Shown here: piece by piece, positions 1 through 11,307 of the stretch
Layout: every line of letters starts with the position of its first letter
Position numbering within the stretch: position 1 is the stretch's first letter
From: Puccinia triticina
Taxonomy: Eukaryota > Basidiomycota > Pucciniomycetes > Pucciniales > Pucciniaceae
Direction of reading: 5' to 3'
Assembly (NCBI RefSeq): GCF_026914185.1
Contig: NC_070564.1
Span: 3,038,001-3,102,000 of the forward strand
DNA length: 64,000 bases
Translations under genes and position numbers: made by a program
Notes under the pieces: model-generated
Told to the model about the DNA's origin: nothing
What the model saw: only the letters and a program-made list of their open reading frames with translations
Database searches by the model: none

Positions 1-1563
1 TCACAAACTACGATGTTCATGCCGCAGAAACCAAACATTGTCAACGCGTTGCAACACAACTGCCAAATCAAATTTACTTCGTATCTCCTTAGTGCTTTTA
101 GCTGAAGGCGGAGCAGGGATCGATTGTCATTTTCCCATTCTTGTAAGCCAAGTGTACGCGGATCATTCGAAACGGGCGTTCGCCGGGGCTTTTCAAGAAA
201 ATCTGGAGTTTGGCGCAAATTAGGAAGCCAACTTGGGAGCCTCGTGGAGATCCAACTTCGTTTTTTGTGTTCTGAGGAGTCGCAGGAAGACGTTAGGTAA
301 GAAATCGATATCGATCGGATACTCGGAGCGGAAGCGGTCTCTAGTGCCTCATTACCGATGGCAAAAGGCATGCGTTGTTCATATGACTGCCTAAAAGTTG
401 CAATTTGGAATCGAACAGCCTGCAAGATGCGGATATAGCCAAACAACATGATAGAAAATGAAAGGACGAGATATAAGAGAAAGCCAGCAGCGATTATCCG
501 GGCGAGGAATAGCACTTTCTCGCCGCCGTGAAACATGCTGGCCATCTGGTTTAGTGCTTCGATGTTTAATTTGGCTATTGATTCATTGTCGATATTGCCA
601 CTGATGATGGCGGAGTAGTTTCGGTTGTATTCTTTAAAGGTAAAATTGATTTGCCACAATTCCTTGATTACCAAGCAGATCGGAGCGGCACCATAAATTA
701 GGGGAAACCCGTAAAATAAAGCCGACATAAGATTGATGGTACTGGGTCTGAAGTACGTTGCATTGAACTCTCCATTTCCTTGCCTTGCTGTCGTGAGTCC
801 GTATCTGTTTAATGGGACAGCCCGGAGGACATTCCATACTTAAAGGGATCAATTAATTATAGATGAAGAATGACATACGCGATCTTAGTTTTATTCTTGC
901 ATTTGGTTGGGATGAAGTTTCCAGGGCTTACTTTTTGTCCATCCTGCGTGCCAATCCCATCGGGGAGAAATAATGACTGTTAGCCGATAATGCATGTCTG
1001 GGATTGATTGTCAAGATGTTCTCTCACCCGTAAAGACCAAAAGGGGATATGTGATCAACCCCAAGCCACAGGTGGCTGTCGAGATCGGAGCATTCGACTT
1101 TAAGTCCATCAACAGGAAAAACAATGTCGAGGTATCGCCTTTTTGTTGACAATGAGATAAGAGACTTCGTTTTGGCTTGTTTTGGATTTGATATGGGTAG
1201 ACACTCACACATCACGTATAGAACCACGCACATGGGTATTATTACCCGAATGTTTGGACGTACCATTCCGTTGGCTTCCGTTTTGAAAAGCCAAAACCCT
1301 TCTTTTCTGATTGTTGGTACGGCACTTGCGACATATAAGATTGCAGCAATACATTCGAGACAAAGGGTGATCCAAAGTATGGCCGGAAGTACTTTTGGTG
1401 GATTGGTCTTCGCTGCTCTTAGAAAGAGTTCATGCAGCACAACCGACTGACTGATCGCGTAGTTCGGATGCTGCGTGGGGGTCGCGGAGACTGAGGGGGT
1501 TACGTAGACTGAGTGCTGAGTGGGGGTCGCGTAGTCTGGAGGCTGCTCGGTGGTCATGTCCAT
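1..1563 (-). CDS. Putative seven-transmembrane protein, paralogue 1 (3' end beyond window)
   Basis: I see exon 1 at 1563-1209, exon 2 at 1138-1028 and exon 3 at 838-5, all in one phase with GT-AG introns. A GTGA donor lies at the left edge, so the last exon is outside the window. The start is the first Met after a stop; a second Met at 1557 is possible. The N-terminus carries a TPTQH-type repeat. Hydrophobic spans follow in exon 1 (ends LPAILWITLCLECIAA region), across the exon 1/2 junction, in exon 2 and twice in exon 3. Then comes a polar loop of about 100 residues and another span (NLIWQLCCNALTMFGFCGMN). Exon sizes and motifs such as VWNVLRAVPL and TYFRP are shared with the gene at 15705-17432. 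I do not recognise the family. The topology resembles an orphan GPCR-like protein, which is inference only. Confidence 0.7.
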
Positions 1564-2350
1564 TTTGGTAAAGTTTCTTTTATGTATATCGCGCGACAAT
1601 GGCGAACAAGATCAATCGAGCTTGATGCAAAAAACGAGAGTTGAGCCGGCGAATCGCTATATTCCTTCTGGTTTTAACAGAAAACTAGTCAGTACAACCT
1701 AACATGAAACTTGAGTCGAAGTTCATGTTGAGCGACGTGGGATTGGAGATTCGATTAACGGCGGTGATGCATGCCATTCCAAAGTGGTACGCACTTCTCA
1801 TCTGATAGTAGAAACCACTCTCAAAGTTTAAAAATGGAAAATAAGGCGAAAGATTCCACGTACGCAATGAGGATTGAATGAAGTAAGGAAATTAAACAGC
1901 CTAACGACTTGAAAATTACGCGCACTTCGTATGGACAGATAATGATAGGAATCAATTATGTGACTGAGGAAGGTTCACAACGCATTCATGCTCGTTAGGC
2001 TTGTGGAGGCTATTAGTGGAAACTCCCAACCCTTACTTCTAAGGCATTGGAGACGACTGCAGACAGGGTGTGAAGTTTTGTCCCAAAAGAACCATGGGTC
2101 ACTAGAGTACTCGCACGATATTCGTGCACCAAGCGTCCCGCTAGCGCTGACTCTGATCCATGAATACCTATTTAGATATCTGCAAGCAAATTTTAACTCC
2201 GTTGAAAAACAATTTTGTTTGCGGATGCTGCATAGAGTGTGCGGAACCGTGGCGGTTCCGGGCCCATTCGGCCGCATCTGGATCTGTGACACTTGAGATC
2301 CAACTGGGATGACCCGTTCGGCTGCCTGCGGAGTGTAGATCTAACTTAAC
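1564..2350. other. Intergenic, nothing recognised
   Basis: This is the upstream flank of the minus-strand membrane-protein gene. Short open frames occur on both strands between about 1975 and 2296 and overlap each other. None shows a domain, signal peptide or intron structure. Confidence 0.5.
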
Positions 2351-2456
2351 ACAAGTCCCTTCCTTCCGAGGAGGCGCGAAGCGCCTCCTTCGGAGAGCGT
2401 CCCTTCGGGACGCGGGGTCGGGCCCCCCCGACCCTCCGATCGAGAGGCTTAGTTAA
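2351..2456. repeat. GC-rich palindrome of the AAGTCCC family
   Basis: It starts ACAAGTCCCTTCC and ends GAGGCTTAGTTAAG. Inside are perfect smaller hairpins, GAGGCGC/GCGCCTC and CGTCCC/GGGACG, then a GGGTCGGG/CCCGACCC stem. Flanking TTAAC and GTTAA extend the symmetry. Copies with the same ends recur across the window. Confidence 0.7.
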
Positions 2457-3162
2457 GCTCGAGTGTAGATATTGATTCTCCGAGGCTGTCACCCTAGGTG
2501 AACCAAACACCTCGGTGACCGGTTGAAGACACCGTGGGCGCACACCGCCCCATCCCGGCCAGCCCTGGGATGCGGCCGCTCCGCAGCTGTCACTTAAGTT
2601 GGTCAGCCGTACCCGGGCTGCCACGGGATCAGCAGCATGGACAACGGACCGGTCCATCGCAATGCCACCTCCGCTCCTACACTGACCCCTCGCGATGGGC
2701 AGCAACAGCCAACCATTTCCTAGTCAGGAAATGAGTAGAGATCTGACGCCCTTGCAACAGCAAGAGGCGGATTGTCCAGAGGCAGGGAAAGCACGCCACT
2801 CGGCCACCTACAATGCTGCCAATGTACCCAACTGGCATCCGAAAAACAGGACACCAGAGGCAGCCTTTTGGCAAAAATTTGATTGTTGGGTTCACCTCTG
2901 CATTGGGGAGATCAACAGCACAGAGATCAACAATGCAGCAAAGGGGATATTTAATCCAGACTTTCCCTGCGTCGCCTTGCCAAGAATCTTGCTCTTCAAG
3001 CAGGTATAAGTCATCCTGAGGCAGCCAAAGAAGATTCATCCCGCTGAGTACAAAGGTGTACCCGTTTGGAAAGCCTCCCCGGGCCTTAGTTAGAAGACTC
3101 AGGTATTTTTTCAGTACTGCAGATCACATCTTTGCAAGGGTTTCAGAGGCTTGATAATAATA
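2457..3162. other. Unassigned stretch
   Basis: Overlapping open frames of about 100-120 codons are seen on both strands (2346-3039) with no recognisable motif. They may be remnants of an old element. I see no terminal repeats. Confidence 0.35.
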
Positions 3163-3996
3163 GGGGGATTCAAAGTTGGCCATGCATGACTTGCATGTAC
3201 TTTTGCAAGTTGGTTGTCAAGGCTTTTCCTCAACACCAACATTCAAAAAACCAAGCTTAACTAAGCCACTTGTGGTGAGCGGATCTAGGCAGCAGCCCAG
3301 TCTCACCAGAGAGGCTTATGCACTAAAACACAAAGCTTGCGTGAGCCGGACATGATATACACCCCATTAGTTTGCTCCTGGTTTCTATTTCACTCATCAT
3401 AATTTTTTCTTTTTTGGTTTTTCTGACAGGTCACCATCTGCTTTATTTTTCAGTATGTTTTTTATTGTTGTACTCTTCATGCTTCATATTTCAAACTTGA
3501 CAACAAGAAATGGTATGACTGCGCACGGTCCTTGCCCTATGGGGCGCAAGCCAAATCAAATTTCAAAATCTTGAACTTGGACAGAAAATTTCCACTGGAT
3601 ACAATCAACATTTTGTGATAAAAAAACACAGAAAAATCAAGAGCATGTAGAAATATGATGTATCAAAAACTAGAAAGATGATGTTGAGTGTTGAGAGTGT
3701 GGTGATGCAAACAAGGCTGCTCCCAGCCAAACCTTGCAATTGGCTCACGCGAGAAAAGTGTTTTAGCATGCAAGGCCCTCCCTCCGGTTGGGGTTGCTTT
3801 GCGACCAGCCAAATGCTGCACACCCGCACGGAGGCTGGGACTTGTGTTAAGGTCAAAAAAAAACATTCAAGCAGGTTTGGGGGGTGTAGTAAAATGTGAC
3901 TTGCATGCACTTTTGCAACTCAGTGTTCAAGAATGAACTTGAAAACCAACTTGCAAAAGTGCATGCAAGTCATATCTGGCCAACTTTGAAACCCCC
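3163..3996. mobile_element. Non-autonomous inverted-repeat element, GGGGG-type ends
   Basis: Left end GGGGGATTCAAAGTTGGCCA and right end TGGCCAACTTTGAAACCCCC are inverted repeats. They continue inward through a shared GACTTGCATG...CTTTTGCAAGTTGG block for roughly 50 bp. The flanks are TA on the left and TT on the right, so a TA target duplication is only half preserved. A related architecture with clean TA flanks lies at 61572-62991. No transposase is encoded. Confidence 0.7.
3771..3851. repeat. AAGTCCC-family palindrome (variant)
   Basis: It runs from AGGCCCTCCCTCCGG to CGGAGGCTGGGACTTGTG, with an internal GGTTGGGGTTGC/GCGACCAGCC stem. It lies inside the inverted-repeat element at 3163-3996. 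Confidence 0.5.
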
Positions 3997-4046
3997 TTGG
4001 CTGAAACACTAGTCTTGGAGATTCTCTTGGACACAAACTTAACCGA

Positions 4047-4118
4047 AGTCCCTTGCTGCTCTGGGAGTCTGGTCTTGCAAAGCAAGCCTCTGATAGCCCT
4101 TGGCAGGAGGGACTTGCA
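4047..4118. repeat. AAGTCCC-family palindrome
   Basis: Starts GAAGTCCCTTGCTG and ends AGGAGGGACTTGCAC, with an internal CTTGCAAAGCAAG hairpin. Same end signature as the copies at 15038, 63075 and 63289. Confidence 0.6.
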
Positions 4119-4252
4119 CCGTACCTCCCCATTCTAGCGCATGGAGGATGGGTTTTTCACCCCTCTTTTCAACTTTCCCTTTGTACTTCCCTGGTTCCAT
4201 AATACGCTTTTGTTTTTTTTGCTCCAGATCAGCTCAACATGCAAGTGCTGAG

Positions 4253-4637
4253 CAACGGTGGGCCGCTATGCTACACCAAGAAATGAGCTAACAGCGGATT
4301 ACGCGGCCCTTTCAGCAGCATTGAACCACTTAAACTGGTGAGAATATTCTAGGAGCCTCCTTGATCAAAATGGTCCAGCAGGACCATTGCATCAGGGAGT
4401 CAGGATATCCTGGTTACCAGATGCAGAGCCAAAATTCCATTTTGAGGACGGTTCAGCTAACATGGTCTGTTTTGCAGCATTCAACTTCTTGCCTTGCATG
4501 GATTGAACCATAAGCCTCCCTGAGGGATCAGTCAATTAGAACTGCACAGTTCAGGGAGCTTGGAAAATCCTGTTGCCAGCTGCGCCGCTGTAATTGGCAG
4601 TTAGCTGATTTCTAGCGCAGTGTAGCGGCCTACCGTT
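4253..4637. mobile_element. hAT-like MITE, 8 bp TSD
   Basis: Ends are CAACGGTGGGCCGCTATG and CGGCCTACCGTT (inverted, imperfect). The 8-mer GTGCTGAG lies directly outside both ends (4245-4252 and 4638-4645). An 8 bp target duplication is typical of hAT transposons. The 385 bp body encodes no transposase. A relative with CAACAGTGGGCCGCTA ends lies at 21598-22073. Confidence 0.7.
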
Positions 4638-4834
4638 GTGCTGAGCCTTGTATTTTTTTTTCTTTGTGTACTGATAAAATTAAGTCCTGAAAAATTAAAA
4701 AAGACAAATAAACCTTAAGACTGTTACCGAGTCTATAAACCAGACTTGCAGAAATCAATCACAAAATGAGAGCACAGACTCTCCAATTAATACATAGCAT
4801 GTTTGACACGCAGCTAGCTTGAGGACCATGCTTG

Positions 4835-5644
4835 TGAAAGATTTCAGAAGACTAAAAGTCATTTACTTGTTAGATCTGAAGTCTACTCTATGTACAATAT
4901 TAGTAAAGTAAAAATAAAGAGCTGTATTTTTACCTAAAAGCAGGCGAGTAGACCGCTGCCTGATTCAATGATAAATGAATAAGAAACAAGCGTTTGAGTG
5001 AAGACAAGTTATTCTTCTCTGCAAGAGTTGTTGCGTATGAGCTGCGGCAGTCGTCGCAAGATTAGCTCCTGGTCTCATTTAGCTCTAAGGACCTCTTCTC
5101 CTTACTTGGGTTATCCAGTTAGGTTTGTTTTACCAGTCTGCTGGGAATGCTCAAAACGGCTTAAGAGCGCTTCCACGTCATCTGTATCAACGTGACAAGC
5201 AGTTTTGATTGTAAGTCTTTTGTTTCTTTATTGCAGTTTTCTGTTCTGACAAGACTACTCACTGATTTGCTCTCCTGCTCTTTGAGCGGAATCGGTTCGG
5301 TCCGTCTTTCCTTCTTTGACAGTGTCTACGGAGGTTGTTGGGATGAGGCATTAGCACTGCATCTAGATCAGAATTTTATCCTGCCGCTTACCTTTGGCGC
5401 TTGCAATGGATATTCTGTCTGCTAGTGATCGACAATCGGGATTTTCCACGAGTCTGAGTTTTTTGCTTGCTTGAGTCGGACCTGCATAAACCAAATCTGG
5501 AGTTTCAGTTTTACAACTCTGTGCGGCCTTTTTGGACTGCGGAAGTGGTTTGCTTTGCTTACCATGTTCTGCAGCTGTTGTAGTTCCCAGCCGCTCTCTC
5601 AATTTATGAGCGCTGCGCCGTTCACCTGAGTTTGTATTCTCACA
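4835..5644 (-). repeat. 3' LTR of copia A
   Basis: In plus orientation it reads TGAAAGATTTCAG...GTATTCTCACA (TG...CA). It matches 12896-13706. The pol reading frame runs on into this LTR for about 90 codons. Confidence 0.92.
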
Positions 5645-7216
5645 GCCTCCCGTGCTTCGAGTCGCAAGATTCAAAGCAGGCGATGGAATCAGGATTACTG
5701 CCAGCTTTGCAAGAGATTTCCGTATGACTGTGCGTCCGGTGGGTTTGGTGAGGAAGTCGGCGGAGTTCTCAGTTGTTTTGACATACAGCGCCAGAATTAG
5801 TCCTACAGCAATCAGTTCGCGGACAAAGTGGAGGCGAATTGACATATTCTTTGTTCTGAAGCTGCTCTGAGATGTTTCAATCTTTGCCAGATCTAGCGCG
5901 CCACGGTTGTCGATGTATACCCTGATTCCCTTTAGTCCAGGAAAGATTCCGGTTTCATCAGCCAGGTTTGCTGTCCATGCTAAGTCTCTGCCTAGGTCAG
6001 AGAAGGCCTTGTACTTGGCTTCTGTGGTCAAGAGTGATACTGTAGACTGCTTCGTGGACTTCCAGTTGATCAGGTGGGTGCCGGATTGAACAACAAAGCC
6101 CGCTGTTGACCTTCTAGTGTCTGGGCAGTTGCCCCAGTCCGAGTCCACAAACGCCTGCACAGCCCCATGAGGTTCTTGTTTGGCGTAGGTGAGGCCAATT
6201 TCTCTAGTTCCCTTCAGATAGCAAAAGACCTGAACTGCGGCGTGATAGTGCTTGATACCGGGCTTCTCCAGGTACTGGGACAGTGTGCTCACCGCGAACG
6301 CTATGTCTGGGCGCGTGAGAATGCTCAAGTAGTTCAGGGAGCCGACCAGAGCCCTGTAGTTTATCCCAGTGTCCACAAAGGTTTTGATTTCTTCGGCCGT
6401 TGCCTTCTTGAGATGCTCGCAAGGGTTTAGCGGGCATGTTGCAGGATGAAGGCCCTGAAGGCCGAATTCTTCAAGCTTTCTATCAATGTATTGGGTTTGA
6501 TTGACTTGCAGACCGTCGCGGAAACGTTCAATATTCATTCCTAAGAGAAACTCTGCTGCTCCCATGTATTTGATCTCGAATTCAGCTTCCATCTCTGCCT
6601 TGAAGAATTCGGGCTGGTGACTGATGATCACCAGGTCGTCCACATGTGCGTAGATCCACGTTGCTGGTTTGACTCCATCTGTGGTTCGCCAGAAAACGCA
6701 CGGGTCTGATAACGCTGCCTTGAAGCCTAGGGTGAAGAGAAATGTTGATAACCGCTTGTACCATACAAGCGGCGCCTGTCGAAGGCCGTATATTATGGCC
6801 TTTTTTAACTCAAGCACTGAGTTGGGTGGACAGCCGAATCCAGGCGGAGGTAGGAGTGTGACTTTGTCATCCAGCGGGCAAGTCAGAAACGCGCTCCGCA
6901 CGTCCAGCTGGTGGATTTTAAATCCATTGTTGACTGCGAATGACAGAAGGAAGCGGAGTGACGCGGGTTTACCCGTTGGGGCGTATTTGCCCTTGAAGTT
7001 TAGGCCGTACGTCTGCTTGAAGCCCTGGGCGCAGATCCGTGCCTTGAACTCCACGACCTGGTTCTCCGAGCCAAGCTTTTTTCGATAGGCCCATGTCGCC
7101 GGTATTGGATCATCGCTCTCAAAGCGAACTCGAATTGTCCAGACCTCATGCTTCTTCATATTAGCGATTTCTTTTTCCTCAGCTGCTTTCCATTGCTGGC
7201 TTTCGGATGCGGTCAT
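5363..7216 (-). pseudogene. Copia A reverse transcriptase and RNase H
   Basis: This is a 617-codon open frame. RT motifs are visible: KARICAQGFKQ near residue 58, QLDVRSAFL near 103, and the catalytic pair in YAHVDDLVIIS (D193, D194). RNase H follows, with FVDSDWGNCPDTRRSTAGF, TTEAKYKAFSD and YIDNRGALDLAK. The first residues join to the integrase/linker segment that resumes at 8027, beyond a solo LTR insertion. Roughly the last 90 residues are LTR-encoded. The domain itself has no stops, but it is cut from its upstream polyprotein. Confidence 0.93.
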
Positions 7217-7222
7217 TGCTTG

Positions 7223-8021
7223 TGTAAGAATTCAGGTGACTAAGAGATTTATTTCATTAGATCTTATGTACAAAGTTGATGAGAGCTAAGAAGATGGAGA
7301 GAGAAAAACATGAACTCTGGTTCGTACCTAAGAGCAGGATCGCACTTGTGACAGGCAGTGATAGAAAGAAGAGGACAGTAATGTGAATAGAGAAGTAAAG
7401 ATGTGACACGAAAAGGGTCTTGGAAATGAGATGACAAAAAGGAAAAAAACGGGCGAGAATAATCAGGATACCGGGACGATGGCGTCGATATACTGAAGTG
7501 GGTCTGAGAAGGTAGTAGAAGCGCTAGAGGGTGTTTGAAGGTTTTGTTGAGTGAGCGCAGCGGTTGCGATATAGGGGATCTTTCGGATGCAAGGGATGAA
7601 TAGTGCTGGATAGGAGTCTGATAGTGAAGAAAGAAAACGCGACGACAAAAAGAACAGAGGATCAGGACAACTGGTCCCTTTTATAGCTATGTGAGTAAGT
7701 GGGCTTACTCTGATAGAGCGCCTGATTGTCGTCGCTCTGCACTGGCCCACTAGGGGTCCAGGTTGGTTGCGGTATCTAGGCCATGACTGGTTTGGTCGTA
7801 TTCCTCCTGCATGTGGGCTTCGCCTAGGCGGTAGATGAGGGTATAGTGAATGAATTGGTTAGCGTACAGCTCCTGTATCATCAGTCAAGACTGGTATAGG
7901 AGTCAAGCTTACCTGTGTTGTGAGGGTTGGTTTGGACTGGAGCTCGAGCTTGATGACTGTGAGGCTGAACCGGTTGAGACGGAGGAGGCGCGTTGCCTGA
8001 GGCGTCAGGCGAAGTTTCACA
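7223..8021 (-). mobile_element. Solo LTR inserted in copia A
   Basis: In plus orientation it begins TGTAAGAATTCAGG and ends GCGAAGTTTCACA. The 5-mer GCTTG flanks both ends (7218-7222 and 8022-8026), and removing the insert rejoins the copia reading frame within ...KTHKQA/MTASE.... On the minus strand a TATAAAAGGG box lies near 7676-7685, as expected for an LTR promoter. Length is 799 bp and no internal region is left, so it is a recombined solo LTR. Orientation is inferred from the TATA box. Confidence 0.82.
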
Positions 8022-8026
8022 GCTTG

Positions 8027-8605
8027 CTTGTGTGTTTTTGGTTCGATGGAAACCGTAACTGTGAACGCCTGCTTCCTCTGCCTCTTTCCGTCAATGATGT
8101 TGCGCTCGTCAACCGCTCCAATGACGACTTTAGCTGGTGGTGATTGGTGGTCGTCCTCTAAGATCGACTGTCGCGATTCCGGAGTCGCTGTGGGAATCGC
8201 CGCTTTCAGTTCGCTGATAATTTCACCCATTTTATTCTCTTCATCAGCGTTCTCTTCTCCTTCTTCATCAGGCTGTTCTGTTGTGTCTTGATGTTCTTTG
8301 AAGGGAAGGGCCGGATTGGCCAAGAAGTTTGGCATCCTATCCAAGGATGTGTTCAGAGGGTTGCGCCGAAGAGGGCCGCATTCTGGAAATGTGCCTTCGT
8401 CGAATTGCGCGTGCTTGACCACAAAGACTTGTTCGTCTTCCAGACGGCAGATTTTATACAACGAGTAGTCGTTCTCATAACCGATCAGGACTCCCTCCCA
8501 GGAGATCGGGTCGAATTTATCCAGACAATGCTGTTTAGGCTTCACCACCCATACCCGGCACCCAAAAGGGCGGAAGAAGTTCATGTTTGGTGGTACTTTG
8601 AACAT
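8027..8605 (-). pseudogene. Copia A integrase C-terminus and linker
   Basis: The frame from 8605 reads NMNFFRPFGCRVWVVKPKQ and GVLIGYENDYSLYKI, the usual copia integrase C-terminal region. A Glu-rich linker follows, then KRQRKQAF just before the RT. It is in a different frame from the integrase core at 8631-8903. Codons below 8022 in the same frame belong to the inserted LTR. Confidence 0.85.
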
Positions 8606-8630
8606 TAATTTGATGGGGCACTTCCTGCTC

Positions 8631-9026
8631 TTAGATAGAGACGCTAAACAGTTTGTGGTTGCTGTCGCCGTGCGGACCGCTTCCCCCCACCATTCTGGGG
8701 CCTATCATGCACCGTGTCATTTCAATTAGGGTGTGATTTGCCCTCTCCACGAGTCCATTGTTCTGCGGGGTGTAGGGTGGCGCAACATGATGTTGTATTC
8801 CCGCCTCCTTGAGCAGCTCTCCCAGTGACTTGTTGCAGAATTCGCCGCCTCCATCGGTTATCAACTTCTTCATGCTTCTCAAACAACTTTCGAAACTCCT
8901 CAATGGCTGTTGGTGCTTGACTCTTCTCTTTTAGGATTACCGAGTGGATGTAGCCAGAGTACTGATCTACCAGAGTCAAGAAGTATCTTGCGTTACCGTT
9001 TGTTGGTGGGGAGATAGGGCCAACGA
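8631..9026 (-). pseudogene. Copia A integrase core, frameshifted
   Basis: Two overlapping frames make up the core. LTLVDQYSGYIHSVILKEK lies in one, and ITDGGGEFCN followed by YTPQNNGLVERANHTL in the other. Together they give the second Asp and the Glu of the DDE triad. A frameshift lies near 8890 and another near 8640-8700. The segment is cut at 9026 by a solo LTR and continues at 11303. Confidence 0.88.
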
Positions 9027-9824
9027 TGTCAGCCTTAGAGTCAACACAGCTGACCTAAAAGCTGCCTTTTCTACCTTTTTACATATGAATTACTTTATAT
9101 CCTTTTCATCTTAAGAGATAACCTTGTTTTGACTTCATATTCTGTTTTCCCATGCGATTTTAACCCTAGTTACAACTTATCACTTCTTTGTAACTCTACT
9201 CCTTCCCTGAGTTCTTGAGTTATGGCGCGCATGCGCAGTTGTGACGTGGCAGCGCTACCAGGCGCGCCAACCACTTGTACATATGTAATTATGTAAGCAA
9301 ACTCTGATAATTTTTGAAGTCAGGATCCCCCACAGCCTGAGGAGGATCTACAGACTTCAGCACACCAGAACCATACCCCAGAGACACCCAGGATCACTAA
9401 CCAGAGGCCACTTCACTCCCAGTATCACCACAGGATATTGACAGTAAGTACCCTCTTCTACTGACCTTGTTTATCTCAGAGGAAACTCTGTTGCTCTTGA
9501 CTGCTCTCTCCCTGCTTCTGTTTCTCTCTTCTGCTACAAAAGATCCACAGGTTATCTCTTGTTAAGACCTTTAAAACCAGAGCAGAGTAGTCAACCTACT
9601 TCTGAATCCCACCACCGTTTCCTTGGTGTGAGTGGAGACTGTTGCATCTCTAGCACAGTTGGCAGCCTACTTTTCCAGGTAGAGCTTGGCCCATATTAAA
9701 TCATAATTCAAACAGATCAAGTTTCTCTCTTCTCAGTTTCTCTCTTCTATTCCTCTTCTCTCCACTGCTTGTATTTCTTTATCCCAAGGAATTCAATCAG
9801 TGTCCCCCTTTTTCTTGTGTCCTG

Positions 9825-11272
9825 CACTACGAAAAAAACACAAGAAACTGATGTCAGTTGACATGCAGTTACCATGCTAGTACTTTGATCAGTGTCTGGG
9901 TTCTTCCAGGGCACTTCCAGCTTGCTTCCAGGGTAGCTCAGCTTGGCCAGGTGCCAAGCCACAAGGCACAGCTGCTCAGTGCTCAATTTTGAGCACTGTG
10001 CCTCCAGGTGTCCTCAGACACTCAGCCTTGACAATGGACTGCACAAGTCCATGGTGCGACCTCATGGATGCCTCCCAGCCACTTGGGTACATACAAGCGC
10101 GTCGACCGGGAGCAACCCCTCCCAACTCAATGACCGGACTCGAACCCCTCGATGACCGGCGCACGCCAGTCATCGAGATGGTACACAACCCCTCCATGAC
10201 CGGCACAGTCCGGTCATCGAGTGGGTACACAACCCTCGCGATGCCGGCACACACCGGCCATCGAGAGGGTACACAACCCCTCGATGACCGGCACACACCG
10301 GTCATCGAGTGGACCGAGACCCACTCGATGACCAGCACAAGCCAGTCATCGAGTGGGTACACAACCCACTCTATGACCGGTGTGTGCCGGTCATCGAGGG
10401 GTTGTGTACTCTCTCGATGACCGGCGCACGCCAGTCATCGAGTGGGTCTCAATTCACTCGATGACCGGCACACGCCGGTTATCGAGTGGGTACATAACCC
10501 TCTCAATGACTGTTGTGCCAGTCATCGAGTGGGTTGTGTACCTCTCGATGACTGGCTTGTGCTGGTCATCGAGTGGGTCTCGGTCCACTCGATGACCGGT
10601 GTGTGCCGGTCATCGAGGGGTTGTGTACCCTCTCGATGGCCGGTGTGTGCCGGCATCGCGAGGGTTGTGTACCCACTCGATGACCGGACTGTGCCGGTCA
10701 TCGAGGGGTTGTGTACCATCTCGATGACTGGCGTGCGCCGGTCATCGCGAGGGTTGTGTACCCTCTCGGTGACCGGACTGTGCCGGTCATCGAGTGGGTT
10801 GTGTACATCACCACTCGATGGCTGGATGGTGATGTCGACCGGGAGGGATTCCTCCTGGTCGACAGGTGGATGTGGTTGGCCGGGAGGTACTGCCCCCGGC
10901 CACCTATTGTATTATGCTGTTGTCTGCTCCTGGTCGACATGGTTTCCCATTGTTGAAGGAGCTTCTTGAGGGGGAGGCATTCCACCCGGTCAACAAGAGG
11001 CAGGAGGGGCTGATGCTGGCTGACAAGCCCAGGTTGGCAAACCATGGATCTCCTGAGCATTTGCCTCAGAGACCATGGATCCCAGCTGAGCAATTGCCTC
11101 AGAGCTCAGTCTTGTCTAGTGCACTGTGCACTAGGATGATGTTGTGCAAATTCCAAATATTCCAGGCTGTTCCAGCCTGGGATTAATTTGTATGAACCTG
11201 GTTCTAATTGAGTATTGACTCAAGTATGCCGCATGTCAACTGCCAGCAGTTTCTTGAGTTTTTTTCACAGTG
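9825..11272. mobile_element. CACTA-like non-autonomous element with satellite cargo
   Basis: The left end CACTACGAAAAAAACACAAG and the right end, which in reverse complement reads CACTGTGAAAAAAACTCAAG, form an inverted repeat of about 42 bp. Both arms continue with an AAACTG...CAGTTGACATGC block. The 3-mer CTG lies outside both ends (9822-9824 and 11273-11275). The related, uninterrupted LTR at 24099 has a single copy of that site. CACT ends plus a 3 bp duplication are the hallmark of CACTA/EnSpm transposons. No transposase is present; most of the body is the palindromic array at 10130-10830. Confidence 0.87.
10130..10830. repeat. Palindromic satellite array, itself an inverted repeat
   Basis: Monomers of about 45 bp each contain a small palindrome, CTCGATGACCGG...CCGGTCATCGAG, joined by GTGGGTACACAACCC-type linkers. 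On a larger scale about 10140-10365 is the near-perfect reverse complement of about 10535-10755. Even a monomer with a small deletion (GGCATCGCGAG) is mirrored. Open frames here on both strands are by-products of the repeat. Confidence 0.93.
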
Positions 11273-11307
11273 CTGCTGTCACATAAGAGACTCAGGCTCA
11301 CAGACAA

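Larger units (their letters stand above)
9027..11302. mobile_element. Solo LTR inserted in copia A integrase, itself interrupted
   Basis: It begins TGTCAGCCTTAGAGTC and ends CTCAGGCTCACA. It matches the solo LTR at 24099-24962 through 9027-9824 and again at the far right end (11273-11302). Flanks are AACGA (9022-9026) and GACAA (11303-11307), which differ by two transitions; the host codons across the junction read HGDLVG if GACAA is original. Without the CACTA-type insert the LTR is about 825 bp. Confidence 0.8.

Noticed and set aside
9976..10969. Long open frames on both strands with repeated DDR.PVIE peptides
   Set aside because: They come from the palindromic satellite, which keeps several frames open; no gene signals.
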